A stretch of 14,276 nt of DNA. Origin: an uncultured Clostridium sp. (GTDB taxonomy: Bacteria > Bacillota > Clostridia > Clostridiales > Clostridiaceae). The notes below the pieces were generated by a model. It saw only the letters and a list, made by a program, of their open reading frames with translations, was not told the DNA's origin and searched no databases. The translations under genes were made by a program, and so were the position numbers. The stretch lies in NCBI RefSeq assembly GCF_900769625.1, contig NZ_CAAGHK010000019.1, positions 1 through 14,276 on the forward strand. Direction: 5' to 3'. Positions 1 to 6,964 of the stretch are shown here, one piece after another. Within the stretch, counting starts at the first letter, position 1, and each line of letters opens with the position of its first letter.

Positions 1-96
1 GCTAATCCACTCCCGAAGGAGCTTCATCGCTCGACTTGCATGTGTTAAGCACGCCGCCAGCGTTCGTCCTGAGCCAGGATCAAACTCTCAATAAAA
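1..96 (-). rRNA. rrs: 16S ribosomal RNA, 5' end (partial)
   Basis: Read on the minus strand, this begins with the universal 16S start AGAGTTTGATCCTGGCTCAG. It continues through the conserved GACGAACGCTGGCGGCGTG region into the V1 loop (GCTCCTTCGGGAGT stem). Only the first ~96 nt are inside the window; the rest of the gene lies to the left. The mature 5' end is placed near position 95-97 by similarity to other 16S genes and is approximate. The V1 sequence is of clostridial cluster I type. Confidence 0.97.
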
Positions 97-233
97 AGTT
101 TAATCTTAGCTTACTCAAATAAAGAATTGCTGGTTTACTTAAATGTTTATATTATATTCTGTTCAATTTTCAAAGACCATTTTTTGTATAGCTTTACGCT
201 GTTACTATTTTGTCACTCTCAAGCGACTCACTC
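97..233 (-). other. rRNA operon leader, with boxA-like element
   Basis: This is the transcribed leader between the proximal rRNA promoter and 16S, read on the minus strand. At 159-178 the minus strand reads GGTCTTTGAAAATTGAACAG. That resembles the boxA-type antitermination and processing sequence common in clostridial rRNA leaders and spacers. No open reading frame here looks real. Confidence 0.6.
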
Positions 234-262
234 AGTATATCACTTGACTCATTTCATGTCAA
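234..262 (-). promoter_or_regulatory. rRNA operon promoter P2 (proximal)
   Basis: The minus strand has a -35 box TTGACA (257-262, perfect consensus), a 17-nt spacer and a -10 box TATACT (234-239, five of six consensus bases). The start of transcription would fall near position 227, about 130 nt upstream of 16S. Its place just ahead of an rRNA gene makes it a credible vegetative rRNA promoter. Confidence 0.8.
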
Positions 263-321
263 CAACTTTTTCAAACATTTTTTATTTGTTTTTGTTGTTT
301 CATGTCCTGACGACATCATTT

Positions 322-350
322 ATACTATCACTTTATAAATATACTGTCAA
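322..350 (-). promoter_or_regulatory. rRNA operon promoter P1 (distal)
   Basis: The minus strand has a second perfect -35 TTGACA (345-350), a 17-nt spacer and a -10 TAGTAT (322-327, four of six, keeping the key A at position 2 and T at position 6). It lies 88 nt upstream of P2. Tandem promoters are usual for bacterial rRNA operons. The AT-rich DNA beyond 350 could serve as an UP element. Confidence 0.7.
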
Positions 351-840
351 TACTTTTTCATAAATAAAATATACAAATTCTTATAACACTATTTAGATAA
401 ACTTTACTCGAACCTCTTCATATATTGAAAATGCTAAGCTTATTCAAAAGGTGCATGAGCGTAATATATTTTAATATTGAACAATAATTTTACACTTCAC
501 TCATTAAAACTATAAATAAAAAGATATTATTTCTTCACTTACCTTATTACTTTACATATTTAATGATAAAAATCCATAATCTTCTATATAATAAAAATTA
601 GCTAATCATCACTTTTTAATTACTACGTAATAAATACAAATCACAAATTTAAATTAAAACTTTAAGATCCTTTTACCAATATTTTCATTTACTTCTTTTC
701 CCCTCAACTCCTTCCCCATGCTCCTAACTTCTTACCTTTTTCCCAGAGTGAAATAACCTTTATAATTTCTAAACACCAAACCTACTAATAAAAATCAAGT
801 GTTTTTTATCAGTTTTTTATCTATTTTTTGCATAATCAGG
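351..840. other. AT-rich non-coding region upstream of the rRNA promoters
   Basis: These 490 nt are very AT-rich, with stops in all frames and no convincing ribosome binding site. I see no tRNA, gene remnant or strong hairpin. It separates the rRNA promoters from the mobile-element region. A pyrimidine-rich run on the plus strand lies at about 690-750. Nothing functional can be supported beyond a possible AT-rich UP element next to P1. Confidence 0.6.
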
Positions 841-940
841 ACCACCCGTTGAACGGGTGGTTTGCTCTGCGCCTATAAGGCTTTGTTACTTGCCGTGCTA
901 CTCAGACGTTGAAATGGTCTGCCGACCGCACAATGTCGTC
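841..940. repeat. GC-rich palindromic block left of the transposase
   Basis: By hand count 54 of 100 bases are G or C, against very AT-rich flanks. The block opens with a near-perfect palindrome: ACCACCCGTT (841-850), one central base, then AACGGGTGGT (852-861). Smaller hairpins follow: GCCT/AGGC at 871-881, and the overlapping alternatives CAGAC (903-907)/GTCTG (917-921) and GGTC (916-919)/GACC (924-927). Composition and structure suggest the end of a mobile element, possibly of IS200/IS605 type, whose ends carry such hairpins. The family assignment is inference; no tnpA or tnpB gene is present. Confidence 0.5.
927..939. repeat. Inverted repeat, left copy
   Basis: CGCACAATGTCGT is the exact reverse complement of 2434-2446. 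It lies at the boundary between the GC-rich block and the AT-rich transposase segment and may be a terminal inverted repeat. Confidence 0.7.
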
Positions 941-1000
941 AACTTAAGAAAAAAATAAAAAAATTTCAAAAAAGCCTTGAAAATAGTAGGAACATTTGCA

Positions 1001-1034
1001 GCCTCGCTATAGATAAATAAATTTGTAGCGAGGT
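1001..1034 (+). promoter_or_regulatory. Hairpin sequestering the transposase Shine-Dalgarno
   Basis: Bases 1001-1014 pair with 1021-1034 in a 14-bp stem that includes three G-U pairs and closes on the loop AAATAA (1015-1020). The core is CCTCGCTA (1002-1009) against TAGCGAGG (1026-1033). The 3' arm contains the GAGG (1030-1033) that serves as the ribosome binding site for the ATG at 1043. Any transcript entering from outside would fold and hide this site. A TATAGA (1008-1013) could act as a -10 box starting transcription near the loop, giving an mRNA that lacks the 5' arm, but no good -35 box was found. Confidence 0.6.
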
Positions 1035-1042
1035 TTTACATT

Positions 1043-2209
1043 ATGAAAAATACTAAATTACTATCCTTAATTTTAAAAGAAACAAATAATTTAATCACTT
1101 CCAATGAATACAAAGAAGCATACAGTTTAGGAAATTCTTTCTCACGAAATAGAAAGTTATCCTTTTCTAATGCAGTTCATTTTATTTGCTCTGCATTACG
1201 TAAATCTATTTCTTCTGAAATTAGTGATTTTATTGAAAATCATAAATATTTAAGTTTCCCATTAATAACAAAACAAGCATTTTCTAAAGCAAGGCAAAAT
1301 ATATCACCAGAAGCTTTTAATGAATTATGCAGACTTTTTGTTACTAAATTTTATAGCTTAAATAAAAATTTAAACACTTGGAATGGGTTTAATGTTCTTG
1401 CTGTTGATGGCACTAGTTTACAAGTACCAGATACAAAAGAATGTGGTGAATATTTTGGATTAAGCAGTAATCAAAATGAAACAAGAACAGCTGTTGCGAC
1501 GGCGTCAGCCTTATATGATGTACTAAATGACATTATTGTAGATGCTAGAATTACTAAATATAGAACAAGTGAAAGACTTATTGCAAAACAGCATATAGAA
1601 CAAATGCATGATAAATTATTTTCTACAAAAAGTATTGTTATTTTTGATAGGGGATATCCCTCATATGATATGTTTGAGTATCTAAATTCTAAAAAGTTAC
1701 TATTTCTAATGAGAGTATCAAAAGCTTTTAAGCTTACAAAATCATTAGAATTTCCTGATTCTATTTTAAGCTATAAAGTGAAAGGCGAGGTAAGAAAAAT
1801 AAGAGTGCTACAAGTTAAACTATCAGATGAAGCAACAGAAACATTAGTAACTAATATATATGATGAAACTCTTGATACTTCAAAGTTTAAAGAACTCTAT
1901 TTTTTAAGATGGGGGATTGAATCTAAATATAAGAAATTAAAAAGTAGTTTAAAAATCGAAGAATTTTCAGGCACTAAGCCAATTGCTATACAGCAAGATT
2001 TTTATGCTTCGATATATTTATCTATGATTGTATCGCTTTTAAAAAAGGATGCCGATTTATCAATGGCTACTGATAATGAAGATAAAGCACTAAAATCAAC
2101 ATATCAATGTAATAAAAATTTTATTTTAGGACAAGTTTTTAGAAACATTATCTATTTATTAACTAATACTAAACACAAACAATTATTGAAATTATGGAAA
2201 AGGCTATAA
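1043..2209 (+). CDS. IS4-family DDE transposase
   Basis: This 388-residue protein would cut and rejoin the ends of its insertion sequence with an RNase H-fold DDE active site. The first Asp is D122 in LAVDGTS and the second is D202 in VIFDRGYPSYD. The Glu is E293 in the IS4 signature Y-x2-R-x3-E-x6-K (Y286, R289, E293, K300). All catalytic residues are present and the frame is uninterrupted, so it may be active. The start has GAGG about 9 nt upstream, inside a hairpin. The gene runs opposite to the glycogen and rRNA genes and converges on glgD. Its AT-rich codon use matches the host, so it gives no sign of recent transfer from a distant genome. Length is typical of the smaller IS4 transposases. 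Confidence 0.93.
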   Translation: MKNTKLLSLILKETNNLITSNEYKEAYSLGNSFSRNRKLSFSNAVHFICSALRKSISSEISDFIENHKYLSFPLITKQAFSKARQNISPEAFNELCRLFVTKFYSLNKNLNTWNGFNVLAVDGTSLQVPDTKECGEYFGLSSNQNETRTAVATASALYDVLNDIIVDARITKYRTSERLIAKQHIEQMHDKLFSTKSIVIFDRGYPSYDMFEYLNSKKLLFLMRVSKAFKLTKSLEFPDSILSYKVKGEVRKIRVLQVKLSDEATETLVTNIYDETLDTSKFKELYFLRWGIESKYKKLKSSLKIEEFSGTKPIAIQQDFYASIYLSMIVSLLKKDADLSMATDNEDKALKSTYQCNKNFILGQVFRNIIYLLTNTKHKQLLKLWKRL

Positions 2210-2433
2210 AAATACGCCTCAACCGTTCTTGTGAGCGAAAAACAAACATCCAAGGAAAAAGCACCATCATAATATTAAATCCTGTATATAAGATTAAAAA
2301 TAAATACATAATTTAAAATTCACTTTTACCAGCAGATTTATTTAGTGTACCATTTTTATAAGAAAATTTTAAATAGCTATTGAAAAAAATTTAATCTAAG
2401 GCTTCTTTTTTTAAGTCTCTTATTGCTAACTTA
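2210..2433. other. Non-coding right arm of the IS element
   Basis: This AT-rich stretch of about 220 nt lies between the transposase stop and the right inverted repeat. I see no reading frame with a credible start and no strong terminator. AAGGCTT (2398-2404) mirrors AAGCCTT (972-978) on the left side, which supports this being part of the element. Confidence 0.5.
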
Positions 2434-2446
2434 ACGACATTGTGCG
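2434..2446. repeat. Inverted repeat, right copy
   Basis: ACGACATTGTGCG is the exact reverse complement of 927-939 and marks the transition from AT-rich IS sequence to the right GC-rich block. Confidence 0.7.
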
Positions 2447-2570
2447 TCCTCTAGCGCTTCCTTCATACCTTACCATTACCAGTAACGCACTTGCATTCGA
2501 GTTGTCTTCCTATCGGGTCGGCGACGCAGGCTTCTTTCAGCCTGCCGGCTCAGCAAACATGCTGGGCGAA
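2447..2570. repeat. GC-rich palindromic block right of the transposase
   Basis: By hand count 64 of the 120 bases at 2441-2560 are G or C (53%), an outlier like the left block. It contains the hairpin GCAGGCT (2526-2532)/AGCCTGC (2539-2545) with a 6-nt loop, and CAGCA (2551-2555)/TGCTG (2560-2564) with loop AACA. The sequence looks like structured non-coding DNA or RNA, perhaps the other end of an older mobile element split by the IS. A 62-codon frame runs through it on the plus strand, but it lacks a plausible ribosome binding site and reads across the hairpins, so I do not call it a gene. Confidence 0.45.
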
Positions 2571-2573
2571 CAA

Positions 2574-2606
2574 AAAAGTGTGCTGCATTTTATACAGCAC
2601 ACTTTT
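2574..2606 (-). terminator. Intrinsic terminator downstream of glgD
   Basis: AAAAGTGTGCTG (2574-2585) pairs with CAGCACACTTTT (2595-2606), a 12-bp stem with a 9-nt loop. Read on the minus strand, the hairpin is followed by six T residues (2577-2572, partly inside the stem), a good rho-independent terminator. It lies 87 nt past the glgD stop and would end the glycogen transcript. The plus-strand reading also gives a short T run, so it may act weakly in both directions. Confidence 0.75.
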
Positions 2607-2692
2607 AACCAGTCTTTGTTTAATACGTAAACTTTATACATAGGATCTATATTTCAAAATTACTCCTAACATTAAACCTTGCTAGTCAGCTA

Positions 2693-3793
2693 TTACTTTT
2701 TCTTTTTGATAACTAAAGGATACATAGTAGATCCTATAAGAGTTTCACCTTTTCTTATTTCACTACCTTTATCAGCAATAACATTATCTAAAACAACGTC
2801 ATCTTCAATTCTGCTGTTTTGCATTATTATACAGTCTTTTATCTTTGTATTCTTTCCAATATAAACTCTTCTTCCAATTACACAGTTTTCAACTGTTCCC
2901 TCTATTCTGCATCCATTAGCAATTATCGAATTTACTACATTGCTCTTGTCTGAATAGAAAGTTGGACCTTCATCCTTAGTTTTTGTATAGATAGGTCTTT
3001 CTTCATTAAATATCTCTTTATTGATCTTCTTATTTAAAAGAGCTACATTGCTATCATATAATGCTTTTATAGAGTTTATACAATCTAAATGTCCTGTAAA
3101 TTCAAATGCACCTACAGAAAGGTTTTCTAAGTTATTATGGATATAATCTTTTACCTTTCTATACAATCCACTGCTTATGCATTCATTTACTATATTAACA
3201 AACAGTTCTCTCTTTAATATATACATTTCCATATTTATATTAGCTTTAGGATTCTTCCCTATATTTTCACCAACACTGATAACACTTCCTGTGTCATCAA
3301 TATTTAAAACTCCGCAGTCACCAAAAGCTTCATCTGCATTAGTAACTTTCTTATATATCATTGTTACATCTTTTCCTGTGCTCTTATGATATTCTAATAC
3401 TTCCTTATAGTTTATATTACATACCATATAGCTTGGTGCTAATAACACATATTCTTTTCTACTTCTATTTAAGAATTGAATATTTTCTGCAAAATTATGA
3501 ACATCATCATAGAGAGGGTCATCATTTCCAAAGTTAAACACTCTAATCCCATCAGTCTTTCTATTTAAATCCCATGGTCTTCCATTTGTTATATGGTCAA
3601 TTAATGATCTTGATTTATTCTTTGTGAATATTCCAATACAGTTAATTCCTGAATTCGTCATATTTGATAGTACGAAATCAATTACTCTATATCTTGCTGC
3701 TATAGGTACTGAAGCAAGTGATCTGTTTACTACCAATTCACCCATTCTATTTTCGTTCTCATCTAAATTTATTATACCAATACAATTTTTCAT
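2693..3793 (-). CDS. glgD: Glucose-1-phosphate adenylyltransferase, GlgD subunit
   Basis: GlgD (366 residues) is the non-catalytic partner of GlgC in the ADP-glucose pyrophosphorylase of Firmicutes, where the GlgC-GlgD pair is the active form. Family features include RYRVIDFVLSNMTNSGI (residues 34-50), GRPWDLNRKTDGIRVF (71-86) and a C-terminal left-handed beta-helix with hexapeptide-type repeats (about 285-360). The Gly-rich nucleotide loop of GlgC (GGQGSRL) is replaced by DENENRMGEL. GlgC's SGDHIYKMDY is replaced by PSYMVCNINY (120-129), removing the metal-binding Asp, and the FEEKP sugar-phosphate motif is missing. It starts 24 nt after glgC, with AGGGGGAG 6 nt before the ATG, and is the last gene of the operon. 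Confidence 0.95.
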   Translation of the reverse strand: MKNCIGIINLDENENRMGELVVNRSLASVPIAARYRVIDFVLSNMTNSGINCIGIFTKNKSRSLIDHITNGRPWDLNRKTDGIRVFNFGNDDPLYDDVHNFAENIQFLNRSRKEYVLLAPSYMVCNINYKEVLEYHKSTGKDVTMIYKKVTNADEAFGDCGVLNIDDTGSVISVGENIGKNPKANINMEMYILKRELFVNIVNECISSGLYRKVKDYIHNNLENLSVGAFEFTGHLDCINSIKALYDSNVALLNKKINKEIFNEERPIYTKTKDEGPTFYSDKSNVVNSIIANGCRIEGTVENCVIGRRVYIGKNTKIKDCIIMQNSRIEDDVVLDNVIADKGSEIRKGETLIGSTMYPLVIKKKK

Positions 3794-3817
3794 TTTCTTC
3801 TCCCCCTTAGCATACCA

Positions 3818-4981
3818 TTAAACTGCTTTATTGCTTTCTTCGATAACTGTACCCATTTTAACCTCTTCTTTAGCTGCAATTATAGCAATTTCATCACCTA
3901 AAGAAATCTTACAATCTTTTCTTACAATAGCTCCGCTTCCTACTATTGCTTTTTCAATTACTACATTATCACCAATCTTAGCATCATTCATAATTATAGA
4001 ATCCCTGATAACTGTATTCTTTCCGATATGAACTCCTTGGAACAGTATTGAATTCTCAACTTGTCCATTAACAACACAGCCTTCAACCACTAATGAATTT
4101 ATAACTTTTGCTGTTTCACCAATATATTGTGCTGGTCTTACAGGATTTACAGAATAAATCTTCCAATCTTCATCATGTAAATCTAATTCATTATCTTCTC
4201 TAATTAAGTCCATATTTGCTTCCCAAAGACTATCGATAGTTCCAACATCTTTCCAGTATCCCTTGAATGGATAAGCAACTAATTTGTTTCCATCATTAAG
4301 CATATTAGGTATGATATTTATTCCAAAGTCATTCTTTGAAGTCTTATCTGCTTCATCTTCTCTTAAATATTTCTTTAAAGTTTTCCAATTAAAGATATAT
4401 ATACCCATTGATGCTAAGTTATTCTTTGGAGTTTTTGGTTTTTCTTCAAATTCATATACTGATAAGTCATCTCTAGTATTCATGATACCGAAACGAGATG
4501 CTTCATCCATTGGAACTTCTATTACGGCAATAGTTGCCTCTGCACCCTTTTCTTTATGGAAATCAAGCATTTTAGTATAATCCATCTTATAAATATGGTC
4601 CCCTGATAATACTAAAATATATTCTGGATCATATCTGTCTACAAATTCTATATTCTGATATATTGCATTTGCAGTTCCCTTATACCATTCTCCGCCTTTT
4701 TCTTCTTGATATGGTGGAAGTATGCTTACTCCACCGTGAGTTCTATCCAAGTCCCATGCCTCACCTATACCAATGTGTGCATTTAATTCAAGTGGTTTGT
4801 ACTGTGTAAGAACACCAACTGTATATATTCCAGAGTTAGCACAGTTACTTAAAGGAAAATCTATAATTCTATATTTTCCTCCAAATGGTACTGCTGGTTT
4901 AGCTAACTTTTTAGTTAATACCCCTAATCTTGAACCTTGTCCACCAGCCAATATCATTGCTACAATTTCATTTTTACCCAT
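3818..4981 (-). CDS. glgC: Glucose-1-phosphate adenylyltransferase, catalytic subunit GlgC
   Basis: GlgC makes ADP-glucose and pyrophosphate from ATP and glucose-1-phosphate, the committed step of glycogen synthesis. The nucleotide-binding loop GGQGSRL lies at residues 13-19, followed by KPAVPFGGKYRIIDFPLSNC. GDHIYKMDY has the metal-binding Asp at D128, and FEEKP has the glucose-1-phosphate Lys at K181. A C-terminal beta-helix (about 290-375) carries the subunit contacts. I chose the ATG at 4981 (387 residues): AGGAG (4990-4994) lies 8 nt upstream and MGKNEIVAMILAGG aligns with family N-termini. An in-frame ATG at 5014 would add 11 residues and place this site inside the coding sequence. glgD follows after 24 nt. 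Confidence 0.96.
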   Translation of the reverse strand: MGKNEIVAMILAGGQGSRLGVLTKKLAKPAVPFGGKYRIIDFPLSNCANSGIYTVGVLTQYKPLELNAHIGIGEAWDLDRTHGGVSILPPYQEEKGGEWYKGTANAIYQNIEFVDRYDPEYILVLSGDHIYKMDYTKMLDFHKEKGAEATIAVIEVPMDEASRFGIMNTRDDLSVYEFEEKPKTPKNNLASMGIYIFNWKTLKKYLREDEADKTSKNDFGINIIPNMLNDGNKLVAYPFKGYWKDVGTIDSLWEANMDLIREDNELDLHDEDWKIYSVNPVRPAQYIGETAKVINSLVVEGCVVNGQVENSILFQGVHIGKNTVIRDSIIMNDAKIGDNVVIEKAIVGSGAIVRKDCKISLGDEIAIIAAKEEVKMGTVIEESNKAV

Positions 4982-5047
4982 AATGTTTTCTCCTCTCATA
5001 TGTTTTATTCTCATAATATGGATTTTATTTTATACTTATATTTAAAT

Positions 5048-5077
5048 AATATACTTAACATAATGTTTTTATGTTAA
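5048..5077 (-). promoter_or_regulatory. Candidate glgCD promoter overlapping a palindrome
   Basis: On the minus strand a -35 TTAACA (5072-5077, five of six) and a -10 TATATT (5048-5053, five of six) are separated by 18 nt. Transcription would start near 5041, about 60 nt before glgC. The palindrome TTAACATAA (5055-5063)/TTATGTTAA (5069-5077) covers the -35 box and most of the spacer. No T run follows it, so it is unlikely to be a terminator and could be an operator. The 139-nt gap here is the longest between genes of the locus, which supports a separate control point. Confidence 0.5.
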
Positions 5078-5120
5078 TTTATCACGTGTTAAGCATATTA
5101 ATTATTACTATTTAAATTAA

Positions 5121-6953
5121 CTACTTGTTTACTTTACGTAATATTTTAAAACTACGTGGATATATTATTAATACACTGTCATAACCGACGAACTTGTATT
5201 TTTCTCCTTCGTTAAATAAATCAATATAAGTTCCCTCAAAGTTAATACCCCTAACTATTTTCTGTACATTTGAAACATTCACAACAATTACTATTTTTTC
5301 ATTTTCATAAACCCTTTCAAATGCAAAAATATCCTCATCAGTATTGAAAATATTGAAATCTCCCTTTTTTAGACCATCCTGACTATTTCTAATTTCTGAA
5401 ACTTTTCTATAAAAATCAATCAATTCGTAATTTTCATGTTCCCAAGGATAACTCTTCCTGTTATCTGGATCTTTTCCTCCCGTAACTCCTGTCTCATCAC
5501 CATAATAGATAAGAGGTACTCCTGGAAGAGTAAACTGCAATGCAACTATTATCTTCAGCCATTGTACATTTCCATCTAATACAGTAAGTATTCTCTCAGT
5601 ATCAGATGTTCCAATAATATTCATGTTTCCATAGAATACTTCTCTAGGATAGTTTTCATATAAAGACATAACTTTTTTTCTAAACTTATCTGATTTAATA
5701 TATCCTTTAGTAAAGTTAATAAGACTTTCTCTTAACGGATAGTTTGTGACAGACTGTATTTCATTGCCATACAAATATTTTCTTCTCTTTGAATAACTAA
5801 TCTTATTTGATGCATCATCCCATACATCACCTACAAGAACAGTATCTTTTTCAATAGTCTTTAATCTATCTCTTACAATTTGTATAAATTCATCTGGCAG
5901 TTCGTCTGTAACATTTAATCTCCATCCGCTTGCACCGAGATCGATCCATTTTTTAATTATTGCATCTTCTCTATCAGCTACATAATCAATGTAAGTGTTA
6001 TGCATAACATTAACATTAGGCCTGTCGTCTATCCCCCACCAGCATTCATATCTGTATGGATACCTATTAAATTTATACCAATTATGGTATCTAGAATTTG
6101 GAGACTGATACGCTCCTATATCATCATAACTACCCACTTTATTAAAATATCTGCTATCTGCACTTGTATAACTGAATACTCCATCAAGAATTATCTTTAT
6201 TCCTTTACTTTCAGCAATTCTGCATAATTCTTTAAAGTCATCATTTGTACCAAACATTTCATCTACAATTTCATAATCTCCAGTGTCATATTTATGACAG
6301 CTTGAAGATTTAAATATAGGACTTAAATTAATAATATTGGCTCCTAAAGACTTTATATAGTCTAACTTTTTAATTATCCCTTTAAGATTTCCTCCATAAA
6401 AATCCCATCTTAAAATCCTTCCATGATAATCCTTTATATACATAGGTGTATCATCCCATCTTCCATATATGAAAGAATTTTTCTTGGGATTATCTATTTT
6501 CCCATCTTCGTTACCATTATAAAATCTATCTACAAATACCTGATATATAACTCCTTCTTTATACCAAGCCGGTATATCTGATTTCTTATATACAGTAATC
6601 TGATAAGGTACAGGATTATAGGCATATATTTGACCAATACCTCCAAGATGCTCATCATTATTTCCATAATATAGTCTGTCATACCCATCTATTAAAATAA
6701 AATAATACCCTAATACTCCCAAAGCATCCTCTGTATCAACTTTAACAGAATATCTATAATTTCCATTATTGAGATATTCCTTTTTCATTCCCATATTAAT
6801 TTTTGTACCATCAAACTGTATTAATTCAACAGCCACTACTATTTCTTTGTCTATATCAATTGATAACTTGACCTTCTGCCCCTCTTCTACTGCACCAAAA
6901 GGGCTTCTATATACTATGCTTTGCGAGTCATGTATTACCTTTATCCCGTCCAT
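5121..6953 (-). CDS. GH13 alpha-amylase-like protein with degenerate active site
   Basis: This 610-residue protein has a CBM34-like beta-rich N-terminal region (about 1-127), a GH13 (beta/alpha)8 barrel beginning WYKEGVIYQVFVDRF (130-144), and a C-terminal beta domain. It resembles neopullulanase/cyclomaltodextrinase-type enzymes (HKYDTGDY, YYGDETGVTGGKDPDNRKSYPW). The catalytic motifs are altered. Region I reads D257-GVFSY instead of D-GVFNH. Region II reads GWRLN347, with Asn for the Asp nucleophile. Region III reads VGD376VW, with Asp for the Glu acid/base. Region IV reads GTS450D451, with Ser for His. The frame is intact, so this is a probable pseudoenzyme rather than a pseudogene. Its AGGAGG overlaps the glgP stop (11-nt gap), indicating tight co-expression. 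A glucan-binding or regulatory role is inference; weak altered activity is not excluded. Confidence 0.9.
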   Translation of the reverse strand: MDGIKVIHDSQSIVYRSPFGAVEEGQKVKLSIDIDKEIVVAVELIQFDGTKINMGMKKEYLNNGNYRYSVKVDTEDALGVLGYYFILIDGYDRLYYGNNDEHLGGIGQIYAYNPVPYQITVYKKSDIPAWYKEGVIYQVFVDRFYNGNEDGKIDNPKKNSFIYGRWDDTPMYIKDYHGRILRWDFYGGNLKGIIKKLDYIKSLGANIINLSPIFKSSSCHKYDTGDYEIVDEMFGTNDDFKELCRIAESKGIKIILDGVFSYTSADSRYFNKVGSYDDIGAYQSPNSRYHNWYKFNRYPYRYECWWGIDDRPNVNVMHNTYIDYVADREDAIIKKWIDLGASGWRLNVTDELPDEFIQIVRDRLKTIEKDTVLVGDVWDDASNKISYSKRRKYLYGNEIQSVTNYPLRESLINFTKGYIKSDKFRKKVMSLYENYPREVFYGNMNIIGTSDTERILTVLDGNVQWLKIIVALQFTLPGVPLIYYGDETGVTGGKDPDNRKSYPWEHENYELIDFYRKVSEIRNSQDGLKKGDFNIFNTDEDIFAFERVYENEKIVIVVNVSNVQKIVRGINFEGTYIDLFNEGEKYKFVGYDSVLIIYPRSFKILRKVNK

Positions 6954-6964
6954 TGATTTACCTC

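Larger units (their letters stand above)
927..2446 (+). mobile_element. IS4-family insertion sequence (ends tentative)
   Basis: A 13-bp exact inverted repeat, CGCACAATGTCGT at 927-939 and its complement at 2434-2446, brackets the transposase gene. Extended inward to 946/2427 it matches at 18 of 20 positions. A second symmetric pair lies inside it: AAGCCTT at 972-978 and AAGGCTT at 2398-2404. The resulting 1520 bp is a normal size for an IS4-family element. I find no clear target-site duplication outside these points, so the true ends could differ, or the repeat could belong to an older element into which this one inserted. Confidence 0.55.

Noticed and set aside
127..363. 78-codon plus-strand reading frame upstream of 16S
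   Set aside because: It lies over the rRNA promoters and leader on the opposite strand, lacks a good ribosome binding site, and encodes only a hydrophobic low-complexity peptide typical of AT-rich DNA.
2434..2610. Group II intron remnant
   Set aside because: The structured GC-rich sequence loosely suggested intron domain I, but no domain V motif and no reverse transcriptase/maturase sequence is present on either side.
2442..2630. 62-codon plus-strand frame in the GC-rich block
   Set aside because: There is no Shine-Dalgarno, it reads through two hairpins and the glg terminator, and its composition reflects the GC-rich repeat rather than a protein.
4982..5014. Longer GlgC start at 5014
   Set aside because: The 11 extra residues are not family-like and would overlap the AGGAG site that is ideally placed for the ATG at 4981.
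5121..6953. Calling the GH13 gene a pseudogene
   Set aside because: No frameshift or premature stop, a strong AGGAGG site, and full-length domain structure; only catalytic residues are changed.
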